In this document: in pieces, positions 12,571-24,546 of the stretch
Position numbering within the stretch: position 1 is the first letter of the stretch
Layout of the letters: each line of letters begins with the position of its first letter
Assembly: GCA_014338405.1 (NCBI GenBank)
Contig: JTDE01000139.1
Coordinates: forward strand, 69,857-133,856
Direction of reading: 5' to 3'
DNA from: Paragonimus skrjabini miyazakii
Taxonomy: Eukaryota; Platyhelminthes; Trematoda; Plagiorchiida; Troglotrematidae
DNA: 64,000 bases
Program-made: the position numbers and the translations under genes
Notes under the pieces: generated by a model
What the model was told of the DNA's origin: nothing
Database searches by the model: none
What the model saw: the letters and a program-made list of their open reading frames with translations, nothing else

Positions 12571-12943
12571 TATGGTGATTTACTCGTTCGTTTGCGATTG
12601 TTCAGCTAACTACGTGAGTCGAACGACTCGGCACTTGTCTAAATGAATCAGAGAACATCATTCAGCATAGATCGGGACAGGTGAGAGAAAATCAATCACG
12701 AGTGCCATTGTAGGTCATTTGGCTGACAGCGATCATCAGGTCAACGTAGATCGATTGTTCACTGTTATCCACAGGGTTCCACCGAACAGGTCAAAACTCG
12801 TTCGTCAACGAATGTTGACCACTACCGAGACCAATGCCATTCCATTACGTAATCCAACCTTGTGTGGGCAGAAAAACTTTGTTCAATCGCTTCAATTGCC
12901 TTGGCCATTAGCTGACTCACCCGATCGATATGTAGGCAGTTAA
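12571..12943 (+). pseudogene. Penelope GIY-YIG endonuclease remnant
   Basis: In the same frame as the RT, VIYSFVCDCSANYVSRTTR corresponds to the Penelope GIY-YIG endonuclease core, where the usual form ends C-x-C-G-xx-Y-I-G-R-T-x-R. The glycines of the second half-motif are lost (YVSR for YIGR). Two in-frame stops follow, then the C-terminal part to 12943, ending in a tryptophan-containing motif also seen in the copies at 36.3 and 41.3 kb. Confidence 0.75.
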
Positions 12944-13051
12944 CACCCAATCGTCGTCCACAAACACAAAATTAAGATGATATGAATATTGGACCAATAC
13001 CAAGTTTTGCATGAAACGGTTTTTAGTTTTATTTTCCTTTATAACTGCAAC
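12738..13051 (+). repeat. Right inverted arm of Penelope-like element
   Basis: Partner of 11525-11838. It ends at about 13051 (...TTTATAACTGCAAC); beyond this the two arms stop matching. Confidence 0.85.
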
Positions 13052-14416
13052 AGCCTGATGAGATTTCATCGAATGCGTATGCTTGCTACACTCCGTGTTC
13101 TGTGACTTAATGGGAATTTTCGAAATAAGTTCATAATCTGGTAACTTGAAGGTCACTTGGACAACCTACTTTCGCTTTGGATAAAACTCTAGGCTAACTC
13201 TATTTAAAGTGCTATCCAGATCAGGTTTTGTGTGAAAGTACAATCTTGAAGTCAACCAAACAACGTGAACGGCCTCATTACTGTGCATTCTGATAAAACG
13301 CGATCGATGTGGTGTGACAGGCAGACGATTGGCTTTCTTGCGACGATCGTCCTCCCTAATCCATTCAACCAATCATGTATAGGATGTTGGGATTTCAAAC
13401 ACAAACACAAGAAGAGAAGAGGACTTTTAATCCGTTGCTAGTTACCACACATTTCAAAGTAACTATTTACAGCTCTTGTTTTTTGGCCCTGTGAGAAGGG
13501 AACAGATGTAGTCGAGAACCACAGAACGCCTGGGCAAAGGTCAAATTTTTATTTATTTTTGAGGGTCAGCTAGTTTAATACATGATTATTCTCTGGCGTT
13601 TTGCATTCTATTTTTCAAAATGTATTCATTTTTGACTAAAGACTTACGGTTTCTTAATTTCACTGTTGACTGAGAAAGCGTTTGGTTGCGATTCACCCCT
13701 TGCACATTTGTTAGGACACATCTGTTCCAGACACGTCTTGTTAGGGCAATAGAGAAGAAGAAAACCAGAAAGTTTGGGATTCTCTTTGTGTTTGTGATTC
13801 CTAATTGCTGCATATGAAATCACGTGCCACAGACTAAAATGCTCTAGGCCTTGACTACATTCTTAACGGGGAACCAAGATGACGTCAGGCAACAGTTCTA
13901 CTAGCCTTCCAGATGACCACGTTTTAATTTGAATTGCCTTCATATGGACAACTTTTCGGAGGCCGTCTTTCTCAGTTGATAACAACTAGATAGGCGTTTT
14001 GATAAGTATGCTTTTTCAACAGTTTTTCGTTATGTTATTAGAATCATGTGGAGGAGCAATTTTGATTGAGATATTGATTAGACGAATTATTGTTGAGCTA
14101 GGGTGATGGTTACTTGCTTGGCGATGGCTTAATTGTTTAGCTATGCTGCGCACATTTACTGCTCGAACTGTGCAAGTCCACAATTGATCTTATCTATTAG
14201 ATGTCAGTAGGTGAAATACTTGCCGGCTGAACATAATACCTTCTGCTGTAAGCTTAACACATCAGTGAACGTTATAGCTGTTTAATCCTCCATCAGGTTG
14301 TGAATTCTCCTTCCATATCATGGGTGCAACAGTGACCGATTTACGTTATAATTGTCACATAGTGACTACTTGCTTAATACTTTTCTTGAGTAGGCGACCA
14401 GTATGCAGTCTAGGGA

Positions 14417-14485
14417 GAAGCCCTGATTTTCACAGTTGGGTCTCATCTAAAATCACAAATCTGCCACATTACTCATTAGTAATAC
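14417..14485 (+). repeat. SINE tail, extra copy
   Basis: The 69 nt from GAAGCCCTGA to TTAGTAATAC repeat at 14737-14806 with few differences. It is a solitary 3' part of the tRNA-like SINE that follows. Confidence 0.75.
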
Positions 14486-14499
14486 GATTCGAATAGCCC

Positions 14500-14806
14500 A
14501 TGAGTAATGCAATTTCTATGCTCAACAGTGGCGTTGATGGATTCCAGCGTGAACTGTTCGAGAAATCCTGCCTGGGCAGTCGATCCCCGGGATCATTTGG
14601 TGGATTCCATATGAGACAGTGGGACGGGTGGGTAACCGAGTCCAAATGTGAAATTTCCGAGCTCCTGGCGTGGCTTCGTAGGTCAGCTCTTGCCGCGTTG
14701 AGGCATGATGTTTCTGTCGCTGGTTCGAATCCAGCCGAAGCCCTGACTTTTCACAGTTGGGTCTCATCCAAATTCATAAATCTGCCACACTACTCATTAG
14801 TAATAC
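14500..14806 (+). mobile_element. tRNA-related SINE
   Basis: The tRNA-like segment is at about 14672-14745, with a box B of consensus quality (GGTTCGAATCC) and the start of an acceptor-like 3' strand. It is followed by the tail shared with 14417-14485. The part before it (about 14520-14670) recurs, diverged, at 38170-38300 (GGTGGGACGGGT..., TCCAAATGTGAAAT). No hammerhead core is present, so this is a different family from the ribozyme SINEs. The open frames across it are chance. Confidence 0.65.
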
Positions 14807-17800
14807 ATTCTAATATTGCTTTTCAGGACAAACAATCGTAACTTCTTTACTTATTAATGAACCCATTTTTTACGCACGTTGAAAGGTCCGTGAAGTATTT
14901 ATCCTTTCATATAACATTAACTCATTAATATAAGTGTGGAATTTCACAATCATTTGGAAAGCACTAATTCATTGGGACACTATTAATTCCCTTCTATTTT
15001 TTGACATTCGGAATTTTTTACTAATTTTTTGGCAATCTAATACTCGAGGTGACACTCCTAGTTCGTAAAGAAATTTGAAATGTTGTGGTCAGTCGTGGTT
15101 AACTTTGCTACCAGTCATTGGTATTCGATTTGGTGGCACCCTTGAAGTCAGAACCGCATGTGACGTTCACTCTGAAAGCTGAATTTTCAATCTTTACTTA
15201 CTGGTGTGCACAGAATATGAAAGACATTTAACTGTGTAATCAAGCTATGAAATATAAATAGAAACATTATGAAAACGGTGGAAAACTTTGGCAGTTGTTG
15301 TCACTTTGGAAAAAATAGGGTTCCATTTCGTAATTAGTTCAAGAACATAAAGGCCGAATATTTGTAGAAGTCGAACCAAGTAGCAGAGAGTAATGTTGGT
15401 GTGTTCGAATAAATGTTCCTACTGAGATTTAGTGGAAGACGTAGAAGTACACGTGGAACGAATAAAACAAGCAATATCAGATATGAAGACTTTCGAAAAC
15501 GTTGGTCCTTTTAACATTTAGTAAGACAACTTTCATTGGTTTATCTTCAACATTTGCTTTGGTCCATTGTCCTTTGGTTCCAAATAGGCTTGTCAGGTAT
15601 GAAAATTACTTTCGGATTTAATGGTGTGTATCAAACAATAGCATATGGTGCACTGTGTCCATTCCCAACTTGTGATCGATTATGTTTTCTAGTAATTTCT
15701 ATTGGCAAATAATAAGACAGTCCTCCTGTTCAATATGGGCTCGTTACGACAGTAGGGATACGGTGTTGGTTACCAGGGCCTTTGCATAACTGCCCTTGTC
15801 TGGAAGACGACAGAATAACTCACTTGGTGTTCCTGTCAGCTTTCCCGCCTATCTTTTTGATGGCACTTGGAAAATTATATCAAGGTCAGCTGATTTGTTA
15901 TCGGAGAACCCTTCCATGATTTGTAACACTTTATATGGGATGGTGTTTTCATCCATGGCGTTACAAAGAGTATTGCTGTTGGGTGTGATTAACGTGCCAT
16001 ATTGGTTGTTAACATACGGACATCTGAAAACATCAGCCATCTCTATGTTAGAGACAGAGCTGTAGTATCATAGGATGCTCAACTGCAGTGCCGTACAATA
16101 GACTTGAGTTGATGCGGAAACTGTTTGCTAATTGTACTTGACACTGCTGCTTACTGCTGCTCTTTTACCTGCAAGCGAATACAGTGCACTACTTGATGTA
16201 TGATTGTTTGGTGACATCGAACTTATAGGTATTCCCGGCTGATCTCATGGTAACATGCAGTTTCTTTGGACACGGCCTACCTGAATTAATCTGCCTGAGT
16301 GAAACAGAAAATTACAGTTTCATTTACTGAAACCCTTATGAGTTGCCTGTGGTCGTTCAAGGACAGGCAGGTCGAAACTTCTGGCCTAGTTAGTTATATA
16401 TTAATACCTTATGAGGCCACATACATTTAGAAGTAAACGTATTTCGCAGACTTAGTTGAATGGTGACTTTGTGGTCACTGCTTTGGAGTAGAACATCTGT
16501 GAAAATCTTTCGCCCTATGTTGCTCGCTGGTCAATCTATAGCTTAGTTTAGACGGTCTGTGGGAGATCGTTCAGCCTGTAAAATATTTCGTATCTTCTGT
16601 TAGGCTGGTATATATGACCACATAATAGGTATCAACTGTGAGGAATTAGGGTAAGCGTGGAGTTGCCTGACATCAAAGTCGAGCTCGCAAGTACATTACA
16701 TGAGAATCACGTTACTGGTAGATTATGTGCAGTATTATTTATGTCTTCCTCATTGATCAATAAGGAGAATAAAGGACAGTGGATTGGAACAGTCGAACAG
16801 AATGATGTGTTTGTGAAACCTGTTACGTAACATTCAGTTTTGGGTGAGTTACAGGGAGTTGGGTCATGTACTGTGAGCGTTTTCAGGTGACATTCAACGT
16901 AAAGGGCTGTACAACCACGAAAGAGACCAAGTCAATGTCATCTTAGTTCTCATTTTAGCTTCCTTCCGCTCAAGGTTCCCGTTATACGAGCATCATTGAA
17001 TGTCAAGCTTAAATGAACTCTTCAAATTCGCTACCAACGGAACTTACGGCAAAGATATACATCTTCAAGCCTGCTTTTAAAGACCATTGTGTGTATGAAC
17101 ACCTTACCATGTCTGATATATATCCATTGTCCCATATTAAAATGACGGCTAATCCACATTTATTGTTTATGCCATTTTGCAAATAAGCACAACAGTTGGA
17201 ATTTGTTTGACTGTCAAGTATTGCTTAGGTCAGATGGCTCGTGAATCGACATTATCAGTTAGAGTGCAGCCTACAGAAAACGTGATAGTCCTAGTTGAAG
17301 ACAAATGTTTAGTCAAGTGATGAAAATGTCACCAACCACACTTTGTGATACACATGTTAGCAACGACTGCCAGAGTGCCGAGATGGTTGGTAAGTAGGCC
17401 TGCTAAAAGAATCTTTCAACACATTCCCTAACACATGCTTAGAGAATGCAATGCAAGTGACTATAAATCTTTAGCTAAGCAACTCTCTGGTTTGTTATAG
17501 ACTGCGCATTTGATGTGAAGTCAGAGTGTGGTGAATTCAAAGACCCACTCTTAGTTTTCGGGTCTAGATTCAATCGCAGTTCACTGTATGTATTACGTTT
17601 TGTTTGTTATGCTTGTAATGTTTGGATGCTTCAATAATAATCAGATATCAAAGAAGTAAGTAATGTGAAAAATCCGTATGCTTTGTTTTAAAATCCTGGG
17701 ATCTAAAATTACTAGGTCGAGTAATACGGGTACAATATGGACGACAGAGCTCCGCTGTTGTGAGCGTGAATAGACTCGAGTAATTTTAAAGAGCTTCTCG

Positions 17801-17989
17801 ATAATATGATTAATTGAAGTACACTCTCATAATTGCAATCTCCTTTCTTCTGCTGTATTCCGAACATGGATGAAACAATGGTTTTAGTGTTACCTATGAA
17901 TATTTTGACATGTTCATTGATGTGTAATGAAAATGAGCGTAAAAAGTTCGGACTTCAACTGCATTTGAACCGGAATGTTTAAAATTATC

Positions 17990-18150
17990 AGAAGATCTAC
18001 CAGGTCAACTATGAAGCCAAGGCAAGTTGAACTCCAGATTGGCTATATTGCCTGTCTGTTAAAACGTTTGCCGCTTTTTGGCATGCTGTTTTTTTCGTCG
18101 ATTCAAATCCAACCGAAGCGCTTATTTTTTGCAATTGTTTCTTGAAGGTT
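17990..18150 (+). mobile_element. Decayed tRNA-like SINE relic
   Basis: The stretch GATTCAAATCCAACCGAAGCGC near 18100 resembles box B and the following bases of the 14.7-kb SINE (GGTTCGAATCCAGCCGAAGCCC). The rest is too diverged to delimit. Confidence 0.35.
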
Positions 18151-18255
18151 ATATGGTCTTGTTTGTTCGAACTTCCTCTGTTCTACCTATAATTCTTCTG
18201 GTTCCCTTCAGGTCTGACCAGTCTGATAATTTCCTAGTCAACGCTTAGTTATGCT

Positions 18256-18297
18256 ATTACACGGTAACATCTTATGGATGATGTTATACCGTGTAAT
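18256..18297. repeat. Short near-perfect hairpin
   Basis: ATTACACGGTAACATC (18256-18271) pairs with GATGTTATACCGTGTAAT (18280-18297), with a two-base bulge and an 8-nt loop. Possibly a MITE relic. Confidence 0.6.
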
Positions 18298-20947
18298 GTT
18301 TCTTTCTGTCTTATATTATGTGCCTAGTGGCCTTGTTTTCCTTGATGAGTGGTTTTGCACCATCGCATAGCGATCACGTAATTGCTGCAAAAACTTCAAG
18401 TTCGTCCGTCTGAAGCGCATCACCAGTATGAGAAGGAAGGCAACCTGTCTTAAATCCAACGCGTGAATGTACGGGTCGATCCGGACCATAGGCGAAAAGC
18501 GAATCTAACGATAAAAATATTGGTCACTTGGTTTTAAACACGGAGATAGTTGTTTGAAGTCCATCAGCAAGCCTTTCACACATTTGATGATTCGTGAATT
18601 GTGAAACTACTTTAGATGACTGAGTATTGCTGTTGTGATCTGTGGACGACAAATGCTATGCAGTGGAAGAGGTCGCGTCTTATTGCAAATGACTACTACG
18701 TAATCGTGGTTGCACCGATGTATAGGTAAGATATCAACTTATGTTCATTGTTCTAGATTTAAGCTCTTTTTATAATCTACTTACGCAACTGATTTTTAGG
18801 TATATGAAAACTGGTAAATACCTTCAAGGAACATGATTTCACTTCGTGAATGAGGTTAGGGACAACTCGGTGGTTTGTAAAAGTGAGGCATCCTTTTTGC
18901 CTTTCATGCCCTTTGCAATGTGACGTCAATCACTGCTAACGGCAACTCAACTGTTTTAAGTAACCGTTTTACTGTTGGTGTGTCCTAATCCTCAAATCCT
19001 GAAATCACCGGTCAAAAATAACAAAGCAATGAAAAGCGACAGAGGGTTTAATTTAGTATATATGATAAAACGTTTTTCTGTTGACGGCTCATTAAAAAAG
19101 TAGTCTTATTTTGAACCACCGTATCCGAATTCGTAACGGCCATTCGGAATTTAAGGTTGGAATTTGAAAATCCCAATACCCATGATCAGAAATATGAGTT
19201 TCTTTTTCTAACCGCAATCCCAACAGTCAAATCACGATTGTCTGATGTTTTTTGGCAGCATCCTCGATTTGTCATTTTCTGAACTTGAAACAAAATGTCA
19301 AATTTTCTGTCTGTATAAAAGTAAACGTTTCAGCTACTCAGAGAGAATTCTAAGTTGAGTTAAATTTAAATGTGAACAAAATATGTTTACTTATACGGCG
19401 CACTGTGGCTCTGACAGTATTCAGTTTTTCCATGTGTTATATTAGCCCAAATGTATATTTTATTATGTACATCTCCAGCTTGTGAGTTGCAGATGCTTAT
19501 CTATTATTTGGTTAACTCAAAGTAAACAGAAGTAAACAATCAAAATGAGCTGTATAGGAATAGAGAATTTGTAGGTTTGAGGTATCAGACCGTGATAAAA
19601 CCATGTAACGTCGATAACTATGAATTATGACATGCATGTTTTCCCATAGTTAGCAGAGCGGTATATTCTGGACTGTGCAAGAATTTATTCTGGTTTATTC
19701 GTACACTCCCGATGAATCACAACTGCGACAACTATCCTGATAATTTCATGACTATCTTGCGATCACTAAACTGATTTGAGCTCTCGGTTAGTTCAACGAA
19801 TAGTAATATATCGACTGGCTCTACAAATAGTGTAATAGACTAAATAACTTGGAATTCAGCCATATGTTATAGTCGGATATAGGTAGCAACGAACTGAGCT
19901 AACCTAGGATACGTGTATATGCTCTTGTGACATTCGAAAATCCAGACCATTGAGGGTGCTTCTGTTCGAAGTTGATGATAAAGTCGGCGATGGAATGTTA
20001 CCTAAATCCGGGGTTGTCTCGCAACTATTTTCATATATTCCGTTATATTAACACCGACACATTTTAGTGACAAGTTTTAGAGTTTGATCAACTGAATTTA
20101 CGGTCCACATGACATACAATTTCCCGAATCTCGTATACTATTATGCAGTTTCTTCAGCTGAGGCGACTTTTGCCGAAAACATCTAGTACTTGACATTCAG
20201 GGATGTTCTAGGCTTAGGCAAGTAATACACAGTTTGCTTCGGTCCGGTATTTTACAATATACCTATTCGAAATCAGGAGTACTAATGGCCAAACTTAGTG
20301 ATTTTTCATTTTGATTTGTTGAAAGGTCCAAATCAAGGGCCGTCAGAAAAGTCAGTGAGTCTTACTCGATCGTGGGGAACGGACTACCTCAGAAGGACGC
20401 ACAAAGAAATTCGGCTGACGTCTAGGTTACCGTTTAGAATAACGTATATAACCAGTGATCACTCGTCACAAATACTCACTTAGGAGGGCGCTAAATGCCT
20501 ACTTTCATTATCATAAAACCCAGACTCAACCTATACTGCTACCTTGGCGAGGTGGTCGGACATGTGTACTGTTTTGATCTGTGGGGCTATGCTGACTAGG
20601 ACTCCGGCCCTTCCAGATGCAACCTTGTCAGACAGGCCAAAGGGGAGCAGTCAGATGAAAAGCAGTTACACACTAATGACCGCGTAGGAGTGCTTAGGTA
20701 GTGAAGCACGATCCTATGGGTATACAGCAGAACTATTTTCATAGTTGCGGCACTGCTATCTTCCGTATCAGGAAGAAGGGGGTTAGAAAAGGTACCCTCA
20801 AACAAAGAGCACTCCGACCGGCCAACGGTTGACCGTGACCGCCGGCGTATTATCCAATACGGTCAAAAAACATTTGTTATCTCTCAAAAGCCTGATGTAG
20901 CTTCGAGTACATCCACTGCGCGCAGCAGTGCTCAGAACAAGACATCA

Positions 20948-21187
20948 TTGCCTTATTCACTGCGCCCTCGGGCTAGGCAAGCCCCTCATTGCCAAGTGAG
21001 TCAGACTGTTGAGTCATTGGCTCCGGGCGGGATCCCCCAAGAAAAACCTGTATCCTGGTGTCTCGCAGGTCAGACACTTGAGTCAGAGACTCGGGGTGGT
21101 GTCCCTCAAGTCAATCCCCTTCCGCGGCATAAACGACCGGGAAGTATCAAAAGTTATCGTTCTCCCGACAGTGACATTAGTAACTGA
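20948..21187 (+). pseudogene. LINE 5' region, basic low-complexity ORF
   Basis: An 80-codon open stretch rich in Pro, Arg, Ser and Gln just before the endonuclease, in a different frame from it. The same nucleotides recur at 28105-28200, so it is part of the element. I cannot assign a function; it may be the N-terminal part of the single ORF or a separate ORF1 relic. Confidence 0.45.
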
Positions 21188-21258
21188 TCTCGAATTTTTC
21201 CTACTGTTTACCCCCTATTCTTTCTGTATCCCATAGGCCTTCGGGCGATAATTGTTTT

Positions 21259-22080
21259 CTGAGGCCAAGACAACTGGTAAACATTGGCGCCTTCAATGTC
21301 CGCACTCTCTGACAAGTCAGTCAACAAGCTGCTCTGGCAAGTATCCTCTCAAGTCTGGAGCTTGATGTGTGTTGTGTGTCGGAGACGCGAATCTACGATT
21401 CTAGCACGGTTATCCATTTGGGCTCACCTATAGAAAACTGTCGATCCAAGCGCTTCTATCTCAGGGTTTCTGGTGACGTCGAAACTGAATCTCGCGGTCA
21501 CGCTGGAGTTGGAATCGCACTGAGTCCCAGAGCGGAGCAGTGCTTGCTCTATTGGATCCCAGTAAACAGTAGCTTGTGCGCTGTCAGACCCAATACATCG
21601 GTAGAAGTCTGTCGACGTAAATCAGAAAGATGTTGCGTATTCATCATATTGGCGTACGTTCCGACGGACAGCTGTTCGGATGCAACCGAGGATGGGTCCT
21701 GTGACGCCCTCGTTGACCTTCTGGGGCAAACTAAACACTCAGAGATCATAATACTAGCGGGCGATTTTAATACTCAGCTTGGCCGTCTTTCTTTGGATGA
21801 GAAGCGGCTAGGAGGTATGTTTGGTGTCCGGGCACAACGCACCGATAATGGCGAAAGACTGTTGCAGCTGTGTGCATCCCACGGTCTGTATATTCCCAGC
21901 ACCGCGTTCCATCATAGGAAGTAGCACTGTGTTACTTGGAGACCTCCGTGTACCTCCCAACCGTGGACACAGTTGGATCATATAGCAGTTAGTTACATGT
22001 GGCGCCACTCTGTTAGGGACTGTCGTGCCTTTTGGAGCAACCACCTGGACTCGGACCATGCTGTTGTGCGTGCCCGTTTT
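21259..22080 (+). pseudogene. LINE AP-like endonuclease domain
   Basis: Motifs in order: LVNIGAFNVRTL (21271 on), VCCVSETRIYD (catalytic E region), AYVPTD, ILAGDFNTQLGRL (catalytic D-x-N), then QLDHIAVS and LDSDHAVVRARF (the SDH end motif) near 22050. These are the hallmarks of the exonuclease-endonuclease-phosphatase fold that nicks target DNA for target-primed reverse transcription. Stops at about 21307 (TGA) and 21922 (TAG) interrupt it, but the frame does not shift. Confidence 0.85.
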
Positions 22081-23901
22081 GTTTTGTCATTTGCTCAGAG
22101 GATCTACGCTCGTAAATGCAAGGTGCTTAAATGGCATTCGAGCGATGAGGATGTAAAGAACGCTTACCAGAAAGCGTTGGTGAGGAAGTTGCCCAGTTCG
22201 AGCCAGGTGAGTGATCCTAACGAACATTGGGAAGAAATCGCCGACGCCATGAGGGTATGTTGTGAGCAGGCATGTTCCGATGGGGCTGTTCAGTTGCGAC
22301 AGAACTGGATTTCCACCACGTCGATAAACCTTATGAACAAGCGTCGCTCGATCCCACCTGGTTCTGTATATGATGACGACCGTGGAGAACTTAGACGCAA
22401 GTGGACTAAAAGCTTGCGCAAAGACCGTAAGCAATACTTGGTCGAACAATCAAAAGAAATGGAAAAAGCCTTTTTATCTGGGAATAGCAGAAAGCTTTTT
22501 TCTCTGATCCGTGGTTGTACTGGCCGTCAAGTCAGTGTAAGTGAGACCATATGTGAGAAAGATGGTTCACTTATTACCAGCCAATTGCGCCGACTTGACA
22601 GGTGGGCTGAACATTTTGAAGAGCAGTTCAGTTGGCCTCAACCAAATCGTGTGGATGACGGGACCCGACTGGTCAGTTATTGCATTCCAGATGGTCCTCT
22701 GTCGGAAGTAGAAGTGGTCCTGGAGCTTAAGTTATTGAAGCGTAATAAGGCTCCTGGTCCAGACCTCCTCCCTCCTTCTCTTTTCAAAGATGGTGGCGAG
22801 AGGTTGATATCAGAACTGACAAAACTCCTCCAGACGATCTGGGAGACTGGAGGGGTACCACGTGATTGGTGGCTATGAACAGTGATTCATGTTTTCATCA
22901 AGGGGTCCCGAAATTAATGTGACAACCACCGAGGCATCAGTTTGATGTCTATTACGTCCAAGTTACTCACTGGCCTCATTTTACTTTGACTCACTAAGCC
23001 CAGAGAAAGCCAGGTACGCGGAAAACGGCGGGATTCCGATCCGGTCGAGGTTGCGTTGATCATATTTTTTACCTTGCGACGGATCTTGGAACATCGGCAC
23101 TGTTACGGACAGCCGACAGTCACGGTCTTTGTGGACCTGAAGGCTGCCTTTGATTCAGTTGCTCGTGACGTTCTCTGGAGCTGCCTTCTCCGCAAGGTAG
23201 TACCAGAGAAATACGTGAATCTGCTGAGATCACTATATGCTCGCTCTGCAAGCAGGGTGAGAGTTTATGGACAACTGTCTTGGGCGTTCATCACTTCTAG
23301 TGGTGTTCGTCAGGGGTGTCCGATTTCCACCTTCCTGTTCGATTTTGTCATGGACGACATTCTGGAGGGTGCGCTTTGGGAATCCAGTGGACTTGGTATT
23401 GAGCTTCTTCCTGGCGCTAGATTGACCGATCTGGAGTATGCGGACGACATTGTCTTACTTAGCCCCTCTGCCGAACACATGCAGACCATGCTGGACAGGT
23501 TAAGCGACCGGGCTGGTTTGTATGGAATGCACTTTGCACCTCCAAAGTGCAAAGTGTTGCTTCCAGACTGGGGCACTTCAACTCCTATTTTCTTCATTGC
23601 AGGTAATCCGCTTGAGACTGTGGACGGTTTCACATACTTGGGTAGCACTATCTCATCAGCCTGTAATATTGCTGATGAGATATCAGCGAGGATCGCAAAG
23701 GCACGCGTTGTGTTTGCCAAACCGCGTCATCTGTGGCATCGAAAAGACGTCCGGTTGTCGCTGGAAGGGAGAGATTACAATGCTTATGTACGTTCTGTTT
23801 TGCTTTATGGTTCGGAAACGTGGCCTGTTAGCAAGGAACGTATCAACAGGCTTGTTGTTTTTGACCCCCGTTGTCTCCGCCAATTGACCCATATTAAGTA
23901 G
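22081..23901 (+). pseudogene. LINE reverse transcriptase
   Basis: Blocks seen: NKAPGPDLLPPSLFKDGG (about 22744), a remnant of the RGISLMSITSK block (about 22930), FVDLKAAFDS (motif A, 23128-23157), SSGVRQGCPIS (motif B, about 23296) and LEYADDIVLL (motif C, YADD at 23437-23448). It continues through TYLGSTIS and VLLYGSETWP, the conserved thumb/C-terminal part of this LINE group, to a stop at 23899. Catalytic aspartates are all present. Dead through stops at 22876 and about 22915 and an indel pair before 23056. Confidence 0.88.
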
Positions 23902-24285
23902 ACTGATCGCGTGAGCAATGGGGCAGTTCGCCGGCGCGTATTCCGGAACGCTCGGGATGCGCGATCAATCGGTCAATTAATCACGGTACACAGCTTGTGA
24001 TGGTTGGGTCACGTACTCCGTATGTCATCCAATCGTTTACCATACCGGGCATTATATACTGAGGCCACCAACAGTTGGGTAAAACCGCGTGGCGGTCAAG
24101 CAACGACGTAGTCACAAAATATGAAGACCTTGACTGCTCCATTGAGCAAAGTGGGTAGGTTTCGACTGCCTGTATGGGGTCTTCGTGATAACTCAAACCG
24201 CTAGTTAGAGACGCTATCCGAGATGGCGGTGTGTCGCAGTCAATGGCGGACCTGTATCCATATCATTTATAGTTCTTCCGGTTAG
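23902..24285 (+). pseudogene. LINE C-terminal region
   Basis: Past the stop at 23899 the same frame continues with DRVSNGAVRRRVF, WLGHVLRM and GRFRLPVWGLRD to about 24285, with three or four further stops. The RVSN...RRRV, WLGHVLRM and PRGGQ-type segments are standard for the C-terminus of flatworm EN-RT LINEs. Confidence 0.75.
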
Positions 24286-24292
24286 TTTTCTT

Positions 24293-24485
24293 TTAATGAT
24301 GTTCAAGCTTCTTAGTAACTAATGAGTAGTCGGAGATTTGGTTTATTTCAATTCGATCATCACCCACAATTGATCGCAGCTGTCGCATTCCCATAGACTT
24401 TCCAGTCGGCCCCTTTCGAAAAGAAGCATTAGACTCGAGTTTCACTCTCATTAGAGCTCGCCAGTAATGCATATCATCGCCAGTG
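24293..24485 (-). mobile_element. Hammerhead SINE copy 2 (partial, antisense)
   Basis: Minus-strand ribozyme (24470-24426) plus body to 24293, without tRNA head and without (GAT)n tail. The body matches the long form at 770-640. It starts within a few bases of the LINE 3' end and is inverted relative to copy 3. Confidence 0.75.
24426..24470 (-). ncRNA. Hammerhead ribozyme with mutated core (SINE copy 2)
   Basis: On the minus strand: stem I GCATTA, core CTGGCGA (consensus CTGATGA), stem II GCTCT/AATG/AGAGT, GAAA, AC-TCGA-GT, C, stem I TAATGC. Stem I differs from copy 1 by a C-G to T-A pair change on both strands, so pairing is kept. The conserved A of the core is replaced by G, which should abolish cleavage. 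Confidence 0.75.
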
Positions 24486-24546
24486 ATCATTACTCACAAG
24501 CGAAAGTGGTTGACGGTTCACATATGATAATTCGGTCGTGCCTAAT

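Larger units (their letters stand above)
11525..13051 (+). mobile_element. Penelope-like retroelement flanked by inverted arms
   Basis: This is a 5'-truncated Penelope-like element. Order: inverted arm (11525-11838), reverse transcriptase (11839-12370), linker (12371-12570), GIY-YIG endonuclease remnant (12571-12737), then the right arm (12738-13051) carrying the endonuclease C-terminus and 3' UTR. From the RT to the end of coding a single frame is kept, with stops near 12368, 12476, 12643 and 12667 and no frameshift seen. Inverted or direct repeated ends (pLTRs) are a known Penelope feature. Confidence 0.85.
20520..24290 (+). mobile_element. Non-LTR retrotransposon (LINE), near full length, EN-RT type
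   Basis: A LINE copy in the sense of the host gene. Order: a poorly defined 5' part (about 20520-21187), AP-like endonuclease (21259 to about 22080), linker (22080-22590), reverse transcriptase (22590-23900) and a C-terminal region (23900-24285) with a WLGHVLRM motif. EN, RT and C-terminal region all lie in one frame. It is broken by stops (near 21307, 21922, 22876, 22915, about 22987, 23899 and further on) and by a compensated pair of small indels at about 22990-23060. EN before RT, YADD and WLGHVLRM resemble RTE/BovB-like LINEs; the clade is not computed. The 5' boundary is uncertain; the 3' end abuts a hammerhead SINE. Confidence 0.85.

Noticed and set aside
13045..13110. Hammerhead-like core CTGATGA-GATTTCATC-GAA just past the right arm of the Penelope element, where such elements can carry ribozymes
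   Set aside because: The fourth core base is T rather than A, no stem III with a cleavage triplet follows, and stem I strands do not pair.
23660..23690. CTGATGAGATATCAGCGAGG resembling a ribozyme core
   Set aside because: It is LINE coding sequence and lacks GAAA and pairing stems.
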